This document shows positions 1 through 9,727 of a stretch of DNA of 50,966 bases, one piece after another. The notes under the pieces are model-generated. The model did not search any database, was not told the DNA's origin, and saw nothing but the letters and a program-made list of their open reading frames with translations. Each line of letters starts with the position of its first letter. Position 1 is the stretch's first letter. The stretch is from Candidatus Woesearchaeota archaeon (GTDB lineage Archaea; Nanobdellota; Nanobdellia; Woesearchaeales; JABMPP01): positions 14,163 to 65,128 of the forward strand of contig JAGVYD010000018.1 in the NCBI GenBank assembly GCA_018303405.1, given 5' to 3'. Position numbers and translations under genes: made by a program.

Positions 1-2
1 CA

Positions 3-2909
3 GTCTGGGACAGGGTAAGCTTTGAGGCTTCGACTGTGGCTTACAGGATAACATTGGACAATATTGCTCCCGGAGTGAGGCTGGATGGGCCTGGGAACAG
101 GACTCTTACAAGCGCCAGTATAGTCTTGTTCAATTTCACTCCATCTGACAGCTATCTGAAAAATTGCAGTTTTTATGCAAATTTCAGCGGCGCATTTTCA
201 CAGAACTTGAGCAACACCACGCCTACAGCCGATGTGGAAAACACATTTGTCCCGACTTCCATTAATGATGGGTACTATATATGGAACGTGCAATGCTATG
301 ACCAGGCAGGCAATTATGCTTTCAATGATTCAAATTATTCTATAGAGATAGATACAACCTACCCAAGCGTATTCAATCTTTTTGCTCCATCCAACAATTC
401 ATATTCAATCAACCGGACTCCTTATGTAAATTGGTCTGAAACAGCAGAGGCCCATTTCAAGAATTACACAATAATCTTCTCAGTGCACACTGATTTCAGC
501 ATATACGACTTCGTTTATTCAGCAATTGGCAACATTTCCAACCATTCCTTTGTCATCCCGCTCTCGAATCAGCTCAACGACAACAGCAGGTATTACTGGA
601 AAGTCATTGCCTATGACAATGTGAGCCAAAGCAGGGAATCAAACACTACATTCACGTATACAGTAGACAGCTGGTATCCCCAAATTAGGTTGATATCGCC
701 AAACAACAACACATTGCAGACCACCAGCAATTCGTTTACAGCCTACTATAATGTCTCTGATAATTTTGGGGTAAGCAGCTGCTATATGGTAATTGATGGC
801 GTTGCGGACGCGAGCTCAAGCTCCATTGAGGTGAATACCACCTTGACACTTTCAACAGTCCTGACAAACGGTCAGCATAACTGGAGCGTCAACTGCACAG
901 ACTATGCCGGCCACACTAACTCATCATCCTTCAGGAATATAACAATAAATGTAGCGACGCCAAAATTGAGGTTTTATGAAACATTGCCTGGCACAGACAC
1001 TGGCATAACAGGGGACAAGAACACAGCCTACCCGATAAACCTTTCAGACCATATGGATGGGGGCGCAAACACTATCTCCGTGGCAATGTCAAATGGCAAT
1101 TCCGGGACTTTCTGGCTGGTTGAAGCTGTCCTTTCAAACAATAGTGTCTATGGGCCGCAGGGATTGTACATCCCAGCAAGCAGCACAATTGAATTCGACG
1201 GTTATTTTAGCTCCAATAGGGTTGAGAATGCAAGCTGGAGATTGATCAAGAGAAACTCAACTGGTGACACAACAATTTGCCAAGTAGTGGATGATCAAGC
1301 TTTTTCATCTTCCTCATCGCAGAGATCTGCAAGATGCACTACTGGGTCGTCATACATAGACATTCTGCCAAGCAACGAGATGGTATTTGATGTCAGATTT
1401 TACAGGGACCCGACAAATGGGGCAACTGTAACGCACAGCTGGGACCCGACTACAAACAGCGGTTTCAACATATCTGCATATAAATTGGGAAATCTTGCTG
1501 CGAACCTTTCAGGCCCCCTGGCAATGCTCAGCATTAACCAGTCATTGACATTTAATGCCACATGCAATGTCAGCTGCACAGGCGGATACTGCCTGGGAAC
1601 AGTGGTCACAGTCCAGCGAAACACATCAACGTCTGCGTGGGAAGCAATTGATATTGACAGTGGCGACCCATTGATACTTTCCGGGTCCACAAATCCAATA
1701 GGCATAGGAGTGGTTAATGTCTCACAATATGTCAATTTCACCCTAAAGGCAAATCAGTATTCGACCGACAACAATATCCGGTGCATTGCCACGAGTGATT
1801 ATTCCAGCTCAACTGGCCTTTATAGCACAAGAATCATTGTGCGCGATCCAGACAATCCTGCAATATACCTATACAGTCCGGAAAACAACAGCTTTGACAG
1901 CAGCCAGGCCGTGAGATTCCACTACACGCCAAGTGACAATTACAACCTCTCGAATTGCACCCTTGTTGTCAACGGCATTGCCAATGTCACCAATTTCACC
2001 ATAACAAATAACATAGTCAATAATTTCTCAGTCTCAACTCTCGGTGACCTCAACTATACATGGAGTGTCAATTGCACAGACAGCTTTGGGAATTCAAATG
2101 AGTCAGCGTTCAGGATTTTGGTAGTTGACAGGACTCTGCCCAATCTGACTTATTCCGGCGGGACTGCCACCAACAATTCCTTCCTTGCGCAGGACAATGT
2201 GCTCATCAATTTGTCCGCATACGACCTGAACCAGGCAAACCTCACTTTCTATCTTTACAACAGCACTTTTGAGATGGTAAACACAACAGTGCTTTATGCA
2301 TTTGGCCAAGGCAACGCCACGCTAAACTTTAGCCGTCTGGCAATAATAAACCAGGCGTATTACTACAATGTCACTCTTGTGGACAGGGCCAACAACAAGA
2401 ACACAACAGAAACCAGGAAAATAACTCTCGACAATACTGCACCCCAGATTGCATTTGACACAGGCACGGCAGCAAACAACTCATATTACAGCAGGGACTG
2501 GATTTATGCCAATGTGAGCATAACTGAATCGAATTTTGCCAACCTCACTTTTTATTTATACAATAGCAGCCTTGATCTGGTAAATAGCACAAATTACACA
2601 AGCCCTGCCTTTTTTGTAAATTTCACAAGCCTGGCTGATGCCAATGAGGATTATTACTATAATGTCACAGTTTTTGACAGGGTAGGATTTGAAAATTCCA
2701 CAGAAACAAGGGTAATAACGCTTGACAACACCGCACCCCAGATTGCATTTGACACAGGCACGGCAGCAAACAACTCATATTACAGCAGGGACTGGATTTA
2801 TGTCAATGTGAGCGTGAATGAGAGCAATTTTGCCAACATAACATTCTACCTGTACAATTCAGCGTTCTCTTTGGTGAATGCGACAAACTACACATCGGGC
2901 ATGCTTTGA
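3..2909 (+). CDS. Giant Ig-like surface protein, 5' fragment (cut by window edge and by a frameshift)
   Basis: The frame is open from base 3, so the gene begins upstream of this window; the GTG at 36 is internal, not a start. The product is a chain of ~95-residue Ig-like beta-sandwich domains rich in Asn-X-Ser/Thr sequons, with Cys pairs in the pattern NC-x-L near one strand and W-x-V-N-C-T-D near another. A non-Ig beta-rich stretch lies at roughly nt 950-1850. The last domain stops abruptly at TGA 2907-2909, in the middle of a repeat whose neighbours continue for about 28 more residues. The next frame (2878-9690) resumes at exactly the following sub-repeat, so I read the two as one broken gene. 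The expected role is an extracellular adhesin or stalk. No catalytic motif is visible. Confidence is high for coding, moderate for the single-gene interpretation. Confidence 0.85.
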   Translation, partial: VWDRVSFEASTVAYRITLDNIAPGVRLDGPGNRTLTSASIVLFNFTPSDSYLKNCSFYANFSGAFSQNLSNTTPTADVENTFVPTSINDGYYIWNVQCYDQAGNYAFNDSNYSIEIDTTYPSVFNLFAPSNNSYSINRTPYVNWSETAEAHFKNYTIIFSVHTDFSIYDFVYSAIGNISNHSFVIPLSNQLNDNSRYYWKVIAYDNVSQSRESNTTFTYTVDSWYPQIRLISPNNNTLQTTSNSFTAYYNVSDNFGVSSCYMVIDGVADASSSSIEVNTTLTLSTVLTNGQHNWSVNCTDYAGHTNSSSFRNITINVATPKLRFYETLPGTDTGITGDKNTAYPINLSDHMDGGANTISVAMSNGNSGTFWLVEAVLSNNSVYGPQGLYIPASSTIEFDGYFSSNRVENASWRLIKRNSTGDTTICQVVDDQAFSSSSSQRSARCTTGSSYIDILPSNEMVFDVRFYRDPTNGATVTHSWDPTTNSGFNISAYKLGNLAANLSGPLAMLSINQSLTFNATCNVSCTGGYCLGTVVTVQRNTSTSAWEAIDIDSGDPLILSGSTNPIGIGVVNVSQYVNFTLKANQYSTDNNIRCIATSDYSSSTGLYSTRIIVRDPDNPAIYLYSPENNSFDSSQAVRFHYTPSDNYNLSNCTLVVNGIANVTNFTITNNIVNNFSVSTLGDLNYTWSVNCTDSFGNSNESAFRILVVDRTLPNLTYSGGTATNNSFLAQDNVLINLSAYDLNQANLTFYLYNSTFEMVNTTVLYAFGQGNATLNFSRLAIINQAYYYNVTLVDRANNKNTTETRKITLDNTAPQIAFDTGTAANNSYYSRDWIYANVSITESNFANLTFYLYNSSLDLVNSTNYTSPAFFVNFTSLADANEDYYYNVTVFDRVGFENSTETRVITLDNTAPQIAFDTGTAANNSYYSRDWIYVNVSVNESNFANITFYLYNSAFSLVNATNYTSGML
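19..99 (+). repeat. 81-bp exact direct repeat, copy 1
   Basis: Bases 19-99 are identical to 2903-2983, an offset of 2884 bp, which is not a multiple of three. Both copies encode the same inter-domain peptide FEASTVAYRITLDNIAPG and flanks, followed by different Ig domains. Copy 2 sits exactly at the frame break. Confidence 0.9.
2439..2508 (+). repeat. 70-bp exact direct repeat, copy 1 (copy 2 at 2733-2802)
   Basis: Bases 2439-2508 equal 2733-2802, exactly one 98-residue Ig domain apart. This indicates recent duplication or gene conversion between adjacent domains and provides a substrate for slippage or misassembly close to the frame break at 2903. Confidence 0.88.
2733..2802 (+). repeat. 70-bp exact direct repeat, copy 2
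   Basis: Second copy of the 2439-2508 repeat, 294 bp downstream and in frame. It encodes the start of the domain that is later truncated at 2909. Confidence 0.88.
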
Positions 2910-5900
2910 GGCTTCGACTGTGGCTTACAGGATAACATTGGACAATATTGCTCCCGGAGTGAGGCTGGATGGGCCTGGGAACAACAGCTGGAGCCCAGCT
3001 TCCCAGGTAGATTTCTATTACACTCCAAGCGACACCAACATTGCATCATGCACTTTGTACCATAATGCATCAGGCAGCTTTGCTGCCAATGAGACAAATT
3101 CCACTGTTGCAAATGGCATACAGGACACAATAAGCATAAGCCTGCCTGACGGCAGCTGGCAGTGGAATGTATTCTGCAATGACTCTGCGGGGAACGGCGC
3201 ATTCAACTCGAGCAACAGGACCGTAAATGTGGACACACAGAATCCGAACATAGACTTTGACTCAGGCACTGCAGCCAACAATTCCTATTTCAACAGGAAT
3301 TGGATATTTGTCAATGTGAGTGTCACGGAAATAAATTATGCGAACATCACATTTTATTTGTATGACTCCAATTTTGCCCTGGTTAATGCTACAAATTACA
3401 CAACAGGGACGTTTTATGTTAATTTCACAAGCCTCAGTGATGTAAATGAAGCTTATCATTATAATGTCACTGTCTGGGACAAGGCATCAAAATACAATAG
3501 CACTGTGGCAAGGGTTATAACTCTTGATAGCCTCAATCCAAATGTGAATTATGCTTCCCCTACACCACCTGACAATACCAACCAGACTCAAACATCGCTT
3601 GTTGTCAATGTGACATTAAGCGATGCCAACAGCAACTCCGTCACCCTGAATTTCAATGGGTCCCTTACAACTGAAGCTATTTCAGTGAGCTATGCGAATT
3701 TCACAATACAGGGGTTGGGTGATGGTGTCTATGCCTATAATGTAACAGCAAATGATAGTGCTGGCAACAGCAACACAACACTTGCAAGGACTGTCAGGAT
3801 TGACAACACCCCGCCGTGGCTTTACCCCGAATCTCCATTGAACAATTCATGGATTGGCAACCATTCCCATCCTGTAGTATACAAATACAATGTCACCGAT
3901 GCTATTTTGTCTGTATCCAACTGCAGCCTCTATGTGAATGGCCTTCTGAATCAGACCAATTACTCATTGGCCCAGGCCACCTCCCTTAATTTCACCCAGG
4001 CAATGCCATCAGGCTATTTCAATTGGAGCGTCTCATGCAGCGACGCGCTGAAAAATGAGAATTATACAGGAAACCGCAGCCTCAGGGTGGATTTGACATA
4101 TCCTGTGATTTCAGATGCATCAATCAATATGACTTCACTTAACATAACAACATATCTTTGCCTCAATGTCACTGTGACAGACACTTTTTCAGGGGTCAAC
4201 GCCACTTATGCGAAAATCCTGGACCCGGATGGCATATATGAGAATGTATTTATGAATGAAACAGGGACAGGCTCATGCGGTGATGCTGATGGCAACAATG
4301 TTTATTGGGTGGCCTACAAGGCCAACAAGGTTGGCATTTTCAATTGGACTGCGACTTATGCCAATGACACTGCAGGCAACATCAATTCATCCATTGCAGG
4401 ATTGCTCTTCAATTCCTCAAGCATAGCGACTTTGACTGCAAATATGACATTTCCTTTATCCAATTTCCAGATTAATGAGTCTGAAGACTACCAGAATTAC
4501 ACCTACAGGCAGGAATGCCGCGCCTATTGCAACGGGAATGACGGAGTCCAGAATTGCACTGAAGTGTATCTCTATGCCCAGTATAACCTGAGCGGGGCTG
4601 CTGCAGATATAACTACAGCTTCCTCGTTCCTGGTCAATTATAATAACAGTTATTATTGCGGGAACCTCACCGAAGGCGACCAGGGAGATTATTGCGCATA
4701 TAATTTCACAATAAGGACATCTGCAACAGCAGGCATGACTGCATGGAAAATAAACTGCCGTGCCGGGTCAGCGACAATCGGGACATATACTTCCTTTGAG
4801 AGCATTAACCTGACTGTCAATGACCATCCAAATGCGAGCTTTGCCTATCCGAAAAACAGCACCTGGCTGCATGGCGTTGAAATACTGAACGGCTCGGACA
4901 CAACAGATGACAAGCCAATAATCAGGTATGCGTTCGAGATTGATGATAATGCGGGCTTCTCGTCGCCAGGCCTTGTCTGCGACACCGCTGACCAGAACTG
5001 CACATTGAACACGCTCTCCCAGACCCAGTGCGAGAATGAGTCCTATGCCTGCTACCTCAGGTTAAATGTGACTGACTCGGACTGGCTGGAGAACAGCACA
5101 ACAACAAACATAGGCATTGACAATCTTCCGCCGAGGATTGTCCTTGGGGCACCTTCAAATAACACATGGAGCAATGAGTCTGCCGTGAAGATTAATTACA
5201 CTGCAACAGACATCAACTTGGATACATGCACAGTTTACCACAATGCGTCAGGGCCCTTTGCTGCCAATGTTTCTAACGGGACTGTTGATTCAGGTGTCCG
5301 TGATTCAATATCCATACCGTTCCCTGACGGCAATTTTGTGTGGAATGTTTATTGCAATGACACTGAAACAAATGCAGCATTCAATGCCACAAACAGGACC
5401 TTGAATGTTGATACAGTGTATCCAAGCATCAGCTTTGCGGGCGGCACTGAAGCCAACAACACCTACTTCCCAAGGGACTACATATTTGTCAATTTGAGCA
5501 TCACAGAAAGCCATTTTGCAAACCTGACATTCTATTTATACAACTCAACCTTTGAATTGATAAATCTGACAGTGTACAGAGCAGTGCAGCTTACGGGCCC
5601 AACAAATGCCAGCATAAATTTCTCATACCTTGAAATTACAAATGGAGTGTATTACTATAATGCCACCATGGTTGATCTGGCAAATAACATTAACAGTACA
5701 GAGACGAGGAAAATCACCCTGGACAACACCAATCCCACAGTGGATTATGCAGGCCCGACGCCCATTGACAATTACAACCAAAGCTCAACAAGCTTCATCG
5801 TCAATGTGACGCATTCGGAAACCAATCCCGACAAGGCCCTGCTCAATTTCAATGGGACACAGTATCTGCTGTCCTATGCAGGGGCATCCACTAATTTTAC

Positions 5901-8900
5901 CTTGGCCGGGATAACCCACGGCTATTATGTGTACAATGTGACGGTCAATGATTCAGCAGGCAATTCAGCGCAGACTGCCGGCAGGGTTATTAGAATTGAC
6001 AGAATCCCGCCCTTCATCAGCCTTGAAGCCCCGGGCAATAATACCTGGAAGCCGGCGAATACGACATTTTACTACAATGTGACAGACGACTTGCTTTTCC
6101 CCGGCAATTGCTCCTTGGTTGTCAATGGCACAATAAATGAAACTGACTACACAATTTCCGAGCAGGCTTCGCAGAATTTCACAATGTATAATTTTGCAGA
6201 GGGATATTACAGCTGGGCAATAAATTGCACAGACACCGTGGATAACCAGAACAACAGCATCGCCTATATTTTCAAAATTGACAGGACAGGGCCTGTCTCA
6301 ATTCTTGACAGGCCGTCTAATTTCACCAACATATCTGCCAATGTATATATGTTAAACGCTACAGTAACAGATGGAGAGGTAGGGGTTAACACCACAATTT
6401 TTGAATACAGCCAGAACCTTGGCCAGAGCTTCCAGGCTGCCTGCATTGACCAGGATGGCTCTGACAGCTATAACTGCTCATGGGACATATCATCCCTGCC
6501 AGACAGCAGGCTTTACCAGGTCAGGGTCAGGGCAAATGATAGTTTCGGCACCTATGGCGAATATTTCACAAAATATAACATAACATTGGATAGGGCAGCG
6601 CCGGTTATTACATTGCTGAATCCGGGGAATAATTCGCGCGACCTGGATGGCACAGTCCTGTTCCGGTACAATGTTACTGATGTGACATCAGGCATTGGAA
6701 ATTGCAGCCTGATTATTAATAACGAAGTCAATGCCACCAACTATACAGTTTTGGGCAATAATACAAACAATTTCACGATTTATCTTGCTGAGGATGTGTA
6801 CAACTGGTCAGTTAATTGCACTGACACTGCAGGCAATGTGAATAGTTCAGTGAGCTATAACCTGTCTGTTGAGCCTGACAGGGCATCGCCCCGGGTAAAT
6901 TTGAACTTGCCCCTGAATAACACAATTTCAACAATAACCACAATAAATTTCTATTTCAATGTGACAGACGCGCTGTCTGAAATAGCAAATTGCAGCATTT
7001 TCATAAACCATACCCTGAACCAGACCGACAGCACAATCGCCAAGAATGCAACACAAAGCTTCGAAGTCTCCGGATTCAATGACAACAGCTATTCCTGGCA
7101 GATAAATTGCACAGACAACAGCTCTGGTTATTATAATGTTGGCACAAGCGATTTATACAATCTCACTGTTAGCAGGGCAACCAACCTGTATGTTTCGGTA
7201 TTGAGCAATAAGCTGTTATATGAAGTGGACAAGTCAACAGGGCTGGGCGAAAATGCAACAATAACCGTAAATGTGTCAGACAAATTTGGCAATAAGCTTC
7301 GGGCAAACATAACTGCTGATGTGATATACCTAAATACATCAAATGTGCCTGTGATATGGTGGAATGTCAGCTACAAATACAGGACCAGGGTGAATATCAC
7401 AAATAGTGAGAACCTGGCCCAAAATTGGTCAAGGGTGCTCCTGGCAAATTACACAGTCAATTTCACAATGGACACTGCAACATTGATCGCTGCTGGCAAA
7501 ATGCAGGCCGACGGGGACGACCTGAGGGTTGCTTATTGGAACAATGATACGGGCAACTGGACACAGCTTGACAGGCTTGTCTTTGGCATAAACTCGCTTT
7601 ACACTAGCGTATGGTTCAAGACAATTGCAGACATCCCGATAAACACGAGCGAGATTAGATATTATATTTATTATGGGAACAACAGCGCCGGCAATCCGCC
7701 AGCCAATAGATCAAATGTCTATTTTTATTATGAGGGTTTTGACGCCAACACCACAAGCTTGTATAACCTGAGCAAGGACTTTGAAGACCTGAGTGAGGAT
7801 GTGGCCGGGACAATACAGTACGATGCAACAAATAAATGGCTGAATCACAGCGCATCGGGTGCATTTGGTAAATCAATCAGGAAAAATATCCCCTTAGCCG
7901 ATTCTATCATCGAAGTTTCGCATTATTATAATGACAGGAATGGATTGCTGAATAGGATGGAAGTGGCAAGCATGATTGACGGCGACACTTACTATTACTT
8001 CTACACAACAAGCAATATTGAAGGGACTGTGCTCAACAGGTATAATGGCGGGGCAAAGGAAGACCCTGTGCTTGCAAGCTCTGCCACAACCTATTCCACC
8101 AAAAACCAGTGGTACAGGCTGACCCTTGAGACCTATAGCAATGATTCAACAACCTTCCTAAAAGGTTATGTGGATGATACGCTGTTGCTAAGCTACAATG
8201 ATTCCAGCCCTGAGAGGATAGTGGCAGCAGGCGGCTTCGGTGCCGGCGAATTCAGGACAATTGGGTATTGGGACAACCTTTCAGTGAGAAGGAAAACGCT
8301 TGTTGGGCCGAATTTGAGCAGCTCTGATGAAGAAGCCTGGATTTACCGCAAATACAATGAGTCAGGAGGGGATGGCTCCTATAAATTCAACTTTACAACA
8401 ACAGGAAGCCAGTTTGGCAATTACTCTGTTGTTGCCCTGGCGCACAATGATAATTACCTGAATGGGCTTGGCTTTGTGACATTCGAGCTGACTCCGGATG
8501 TCACTTCACCTGCAATTACACTGAGGCTGCCAGTCAATGATGATAACATTACTGTAAGCACGGCTGTTTTCAATTGGACAGCAAGCGACAGCGTAGATAC
8601 AAATGCCTCATGCAATGTCACAGTCAATGGCAATGTTGAGGCCCAAAATGTCAATAGCCCGCGGGACCAGACCATGAATATTTCTGTGCCTGGCCTGCCT
8701 GAAGGCGCCAATTTCTGGAACGTGACTTGCTGGGACGACTCAAATAATACGAACACCTCGGTGACATGGAATTTCACAGTTATTGCCGGACCATCGGCGC
8801 TTAATGCGTCATTGGATGATGATAATGCCAGTGTAATCCTTGACTGGAACAACATATTATATGCAGACTCGTTTAACATTTACATCATAGATGACTTCAA

Positions 8901-9690
8901 CGATGAGTTCGGCGAAACACCGAACATTACGGGGATTACAGACAGCAACTATACAGACAGCGGCGCTGATGGAAAGCCGCAAAGATACTACAAAGTATCA
9001 ACAGTCAGGGGGAATGCCAACAAGACATCTTCCATTATTGTCGGGAAATATGACATTGAGCTGGTGAACAATACCAATGCTGTTTCAGACTGGAACTTAA
9101 TCAGCCTGCCGTTTAACATATCAAATTTCGAGCTGAACAATGGGACAAACAATGGCTATAATTTTGCCGTGAGGCCTGCAAGCTGCCTCTGGCACCTCTA
9201 TGCCTACAATTCAACCACTGATTCATTCGATAAGACTGATTTCAATGGCACAGCCTGGAGGCCGGCAGCAGGAAGCGATAATTTCACGCATCTGGAGATT
9301 GGAAGGGGATATTGGGCCGAGGTCAACAAAACATGCAATATCACCTTTGTCGGGCAGGTGCCCACAATAAACGTGTCAGTCAACCTTACCCAGGGGTGGA
9401 ATGTTGTTGGATGGTATTCGCCAAATGAATCCGCCCTGCCGCAGGATTACAATCCACCTTATCCTGTTGTTGTCAATCCTGCGAATTCCGTTGTGGCTAT
9501 TGACAGGTATAACCCTTATACAGACCTTTTCGAAGTTACAATCCATTACGTAATTGCTGGCACGCCATGGGGCTGGTTCCCATCATTCAATAACCTGGAT
9601 TTCCTTACCATGGAACCGGGCAAGGGGTATTATTTCGATGTGACGCCGCCAGCCTATTGGCAGCACGAGCCAAATACAAACAAGGGATAA
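2878..9690 (+). CDS. Giant Ig-like surface protein, 3' part with DUF2341, LamG-like, FN3 and tandem GWN-type tail
   Basis: The frame opens at ATG 2878, but the first nine codons are the preceding gene read out of frame. Homologous sequence starts at TTT 2905, and there is no signal peptide or start context, so this is the continuation of the upstream fragment. Order: about 14 Ig-like domains (to residue ~1480); a DUF2341 domain at ~1490-1620 (WWNVSYKYRTRV start, YYIYYGNNSAGNP end); a concanavalin/LamG-like domain at ~1625-1810; an Ig domain; an FN3-like domain at ~1975-2060; then two tandem modules beginning DWNLISLPFN and GWNVVGWYSP. It ends without a transmembrane anchor. DUF2341 and LamG-like folds suggest glycan or ligand binding at the cell surface; that is inference from the families. 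The gene at 9728 follows after 37 bp, so they are probably cotranscribed. The same GWN module recurs in the protein at 22482-23255. Confidence 0.85.
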   Translation: MRQTTHRACFEASTVAYRITLDNIAPGVRLDGPGNNSWSPASQVDFYYTPSDTNIASCTLYHNASGSFAANETNSTVANGIQDTISISLPDGSWQWNVFCNDSAGNGAFNSSNRTVNVDTQNPNIDFDSGTAANNSYFNRNWIFVNVSVTEINYANITFYLYDSNFALVNATNYTTGTFYVNFTSLSDVNEAYHYNVTVWDKASKYNSTVARVITLDSLNPNVNYASPTPPDNTNQTQTSLVVNVTLSDANSNSVTLNFNGSLTTEAISVSYANFTIQGLGDGVYAYNVTANDSAGNSNTTLARTVRIDNTPPWLYPESPLNNSWIGNHSHPVVYKYNVTDAILSVSNCSLYVNGLLNQTNYSLAQATSLNFTQAMPSGYFNWSVSCSDALKNENYTGNRSLRVDLTYPVISDASINMTSLNITTYLCLNVTVTDTFSGVNATYAKILDPDGIYENVFMNETGTGSCGDADGNNVYWVAYKANKVGIFNWTATYANDTAGNINSSIAGLLFNSSSIATLTANMTFPLSNFQINESEDYQNYTYRQECRAYCNGNDGVQNCTEVYLYAQYNLSGAAADITTASSFLVNYNNSYYCGNLTEGDQGDYCAYNFTIRTSATAGMTAWKINCRAGSATIGTYTSFESINLTVNDHPNASFAYPKNSTWLHGVEILNGSDTTDDKPIIRYAFEIDDNAGFSSPGLVCDTADQNCTLNTLSQTQCENESYACYLRLNVTDSDWLENSTTTNIGIDNLPPRIVLGAPSNNTWSNESAVKINYTATDINLDTCTVYHNASGPFAANVSNGTVDSGVRDSISIPFPDGNFVWNVYCNDTETNAAFNATNRTLNVDTVYPSISFAGGTEANNTYFPRDYIFVNLSITESHFANLTFYLYNSTFELINLTVYRAVQLTGPTNASINFSYLEITNGVYYYNATMVDLANNINSTETRKITLDNTNPTVDYAGPTPIDNYNQSSTSFIVNVTHSETNPDKALLNFNGTQYLLSYAGASTNFTLAGITHGYYVYNVTVNDSAGNSAQTAGRVIRIDRIPPFISLEAPGNNTWKPANTTFYYNVTDDLLFPGNCSLVVNGTINETDYTISEQASQNFTMYNFAEGYYSWAINCTDTVDNQNNSIAYIFKIDRTGPVSILDRPSNFTNISANVYMLNATVTDGEVGVNTTIFEYSQNLGQSFQAACIDQDGSDSYNCSWDISSLPDSRLYQVRVRANDSFGTYGEYFTKYNITLDRAAPVITLLNPGNNSRDLDGTVLFRYNVTDVTSGIGNCSLIINNEVNATNYTVLGNNTNNFTIYLAEDVYNWSVNCTDTAGNVNSSVSYNLSVEPDRASPRVNLNLPLNNTISTITTINFYFNVTDALSEIANCSIFINHTLNQTDSTIAKNATQSFEVSGFNDNSYSWQINCTDNSSGYYNVGTSDLYNLTVSRATNLYVSVLSNKLLYEVDKSTGLGENATITVNVSDKFGNKLRANITADVIYLNTSNVPVIWWNVSYKYRTRVNITNSENLAQNWSRVLLANYTVNFTMDTATLIAAGKMQADGDDLRVAYWNNDTGNWTQLDRLVFGINSLYTSVWFKTIADIPINTSEIRYYIYYGNNSAGNPPANRSNVYFYYEGFDANTTSLYNLSKDFEDLSEDVAGTIQYDATNKWLNHSASGAFGKSIRKNIPLADSIIEVSHYYNDRNGLLNRMEVASMIDGDTYYYFYTTSNIEGTVLNRYNGGAKEDPVLASSATTYSTKNQWYRLTLETYSNDSTTFLKGYVDDTLLLSYNDSSPERIVAAGGFGAGEFRTIGYWDNLSVRRKTLVGPNLSSSDEEAWIYRKYNESGGDGSYKFNFTTTGSQFGNYSVVALAHNDNYLNGLGFVTFELTPDVTSPAITLRLPVNDDNITVSTAVFNWTASDSVDTNASCNVTVNGNVEAQNVNSPRDQTMNISVPGLPEGANFWNVTCWDDSNNTNTSVTWNFTVIAGPSALNASLDDDNASVILDWNNILYADSFNIYIIDDFNDEFGETPNITGITDSNYTDSGADGKPQRYYKVSTVRGNANKTSSIIVGKYDIELVNNTNAVSDWNLISLPFNISNFELNNGTNNGYNFAVRPASCLWHLYAYNSTTDSFDKTDFNGTAWRPAAGSDNFTHLEIGRGYWAEVNKTCNITFVGQVPTINVSVNLTQGWNVVGWYSPNESALPQDYNPPYPVVVNPANSVVAIDRYNPYTDLFEVTIHYVIAGTPWGWFPSFNNLDFLTMEPGKGYYFDVTPPAYWQHEPNTNKG
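2903..2983 (+). repeat. 81-bp exact direct repeat, copy 2, at the frameshift junction
   Basis: Identical to 19-99. The sequence to its left (TSGM peptide) does not match the left flank of copy 1 (WDRVS), and the reading frame changes by one across the junction. The local sequence CTT TGA G is the break point. Confidence 0.9.
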
Positions 9691-9727
9691 TGATTTAATG
9701 ATAAAGCATGAAGATGTGACTTAAAGA

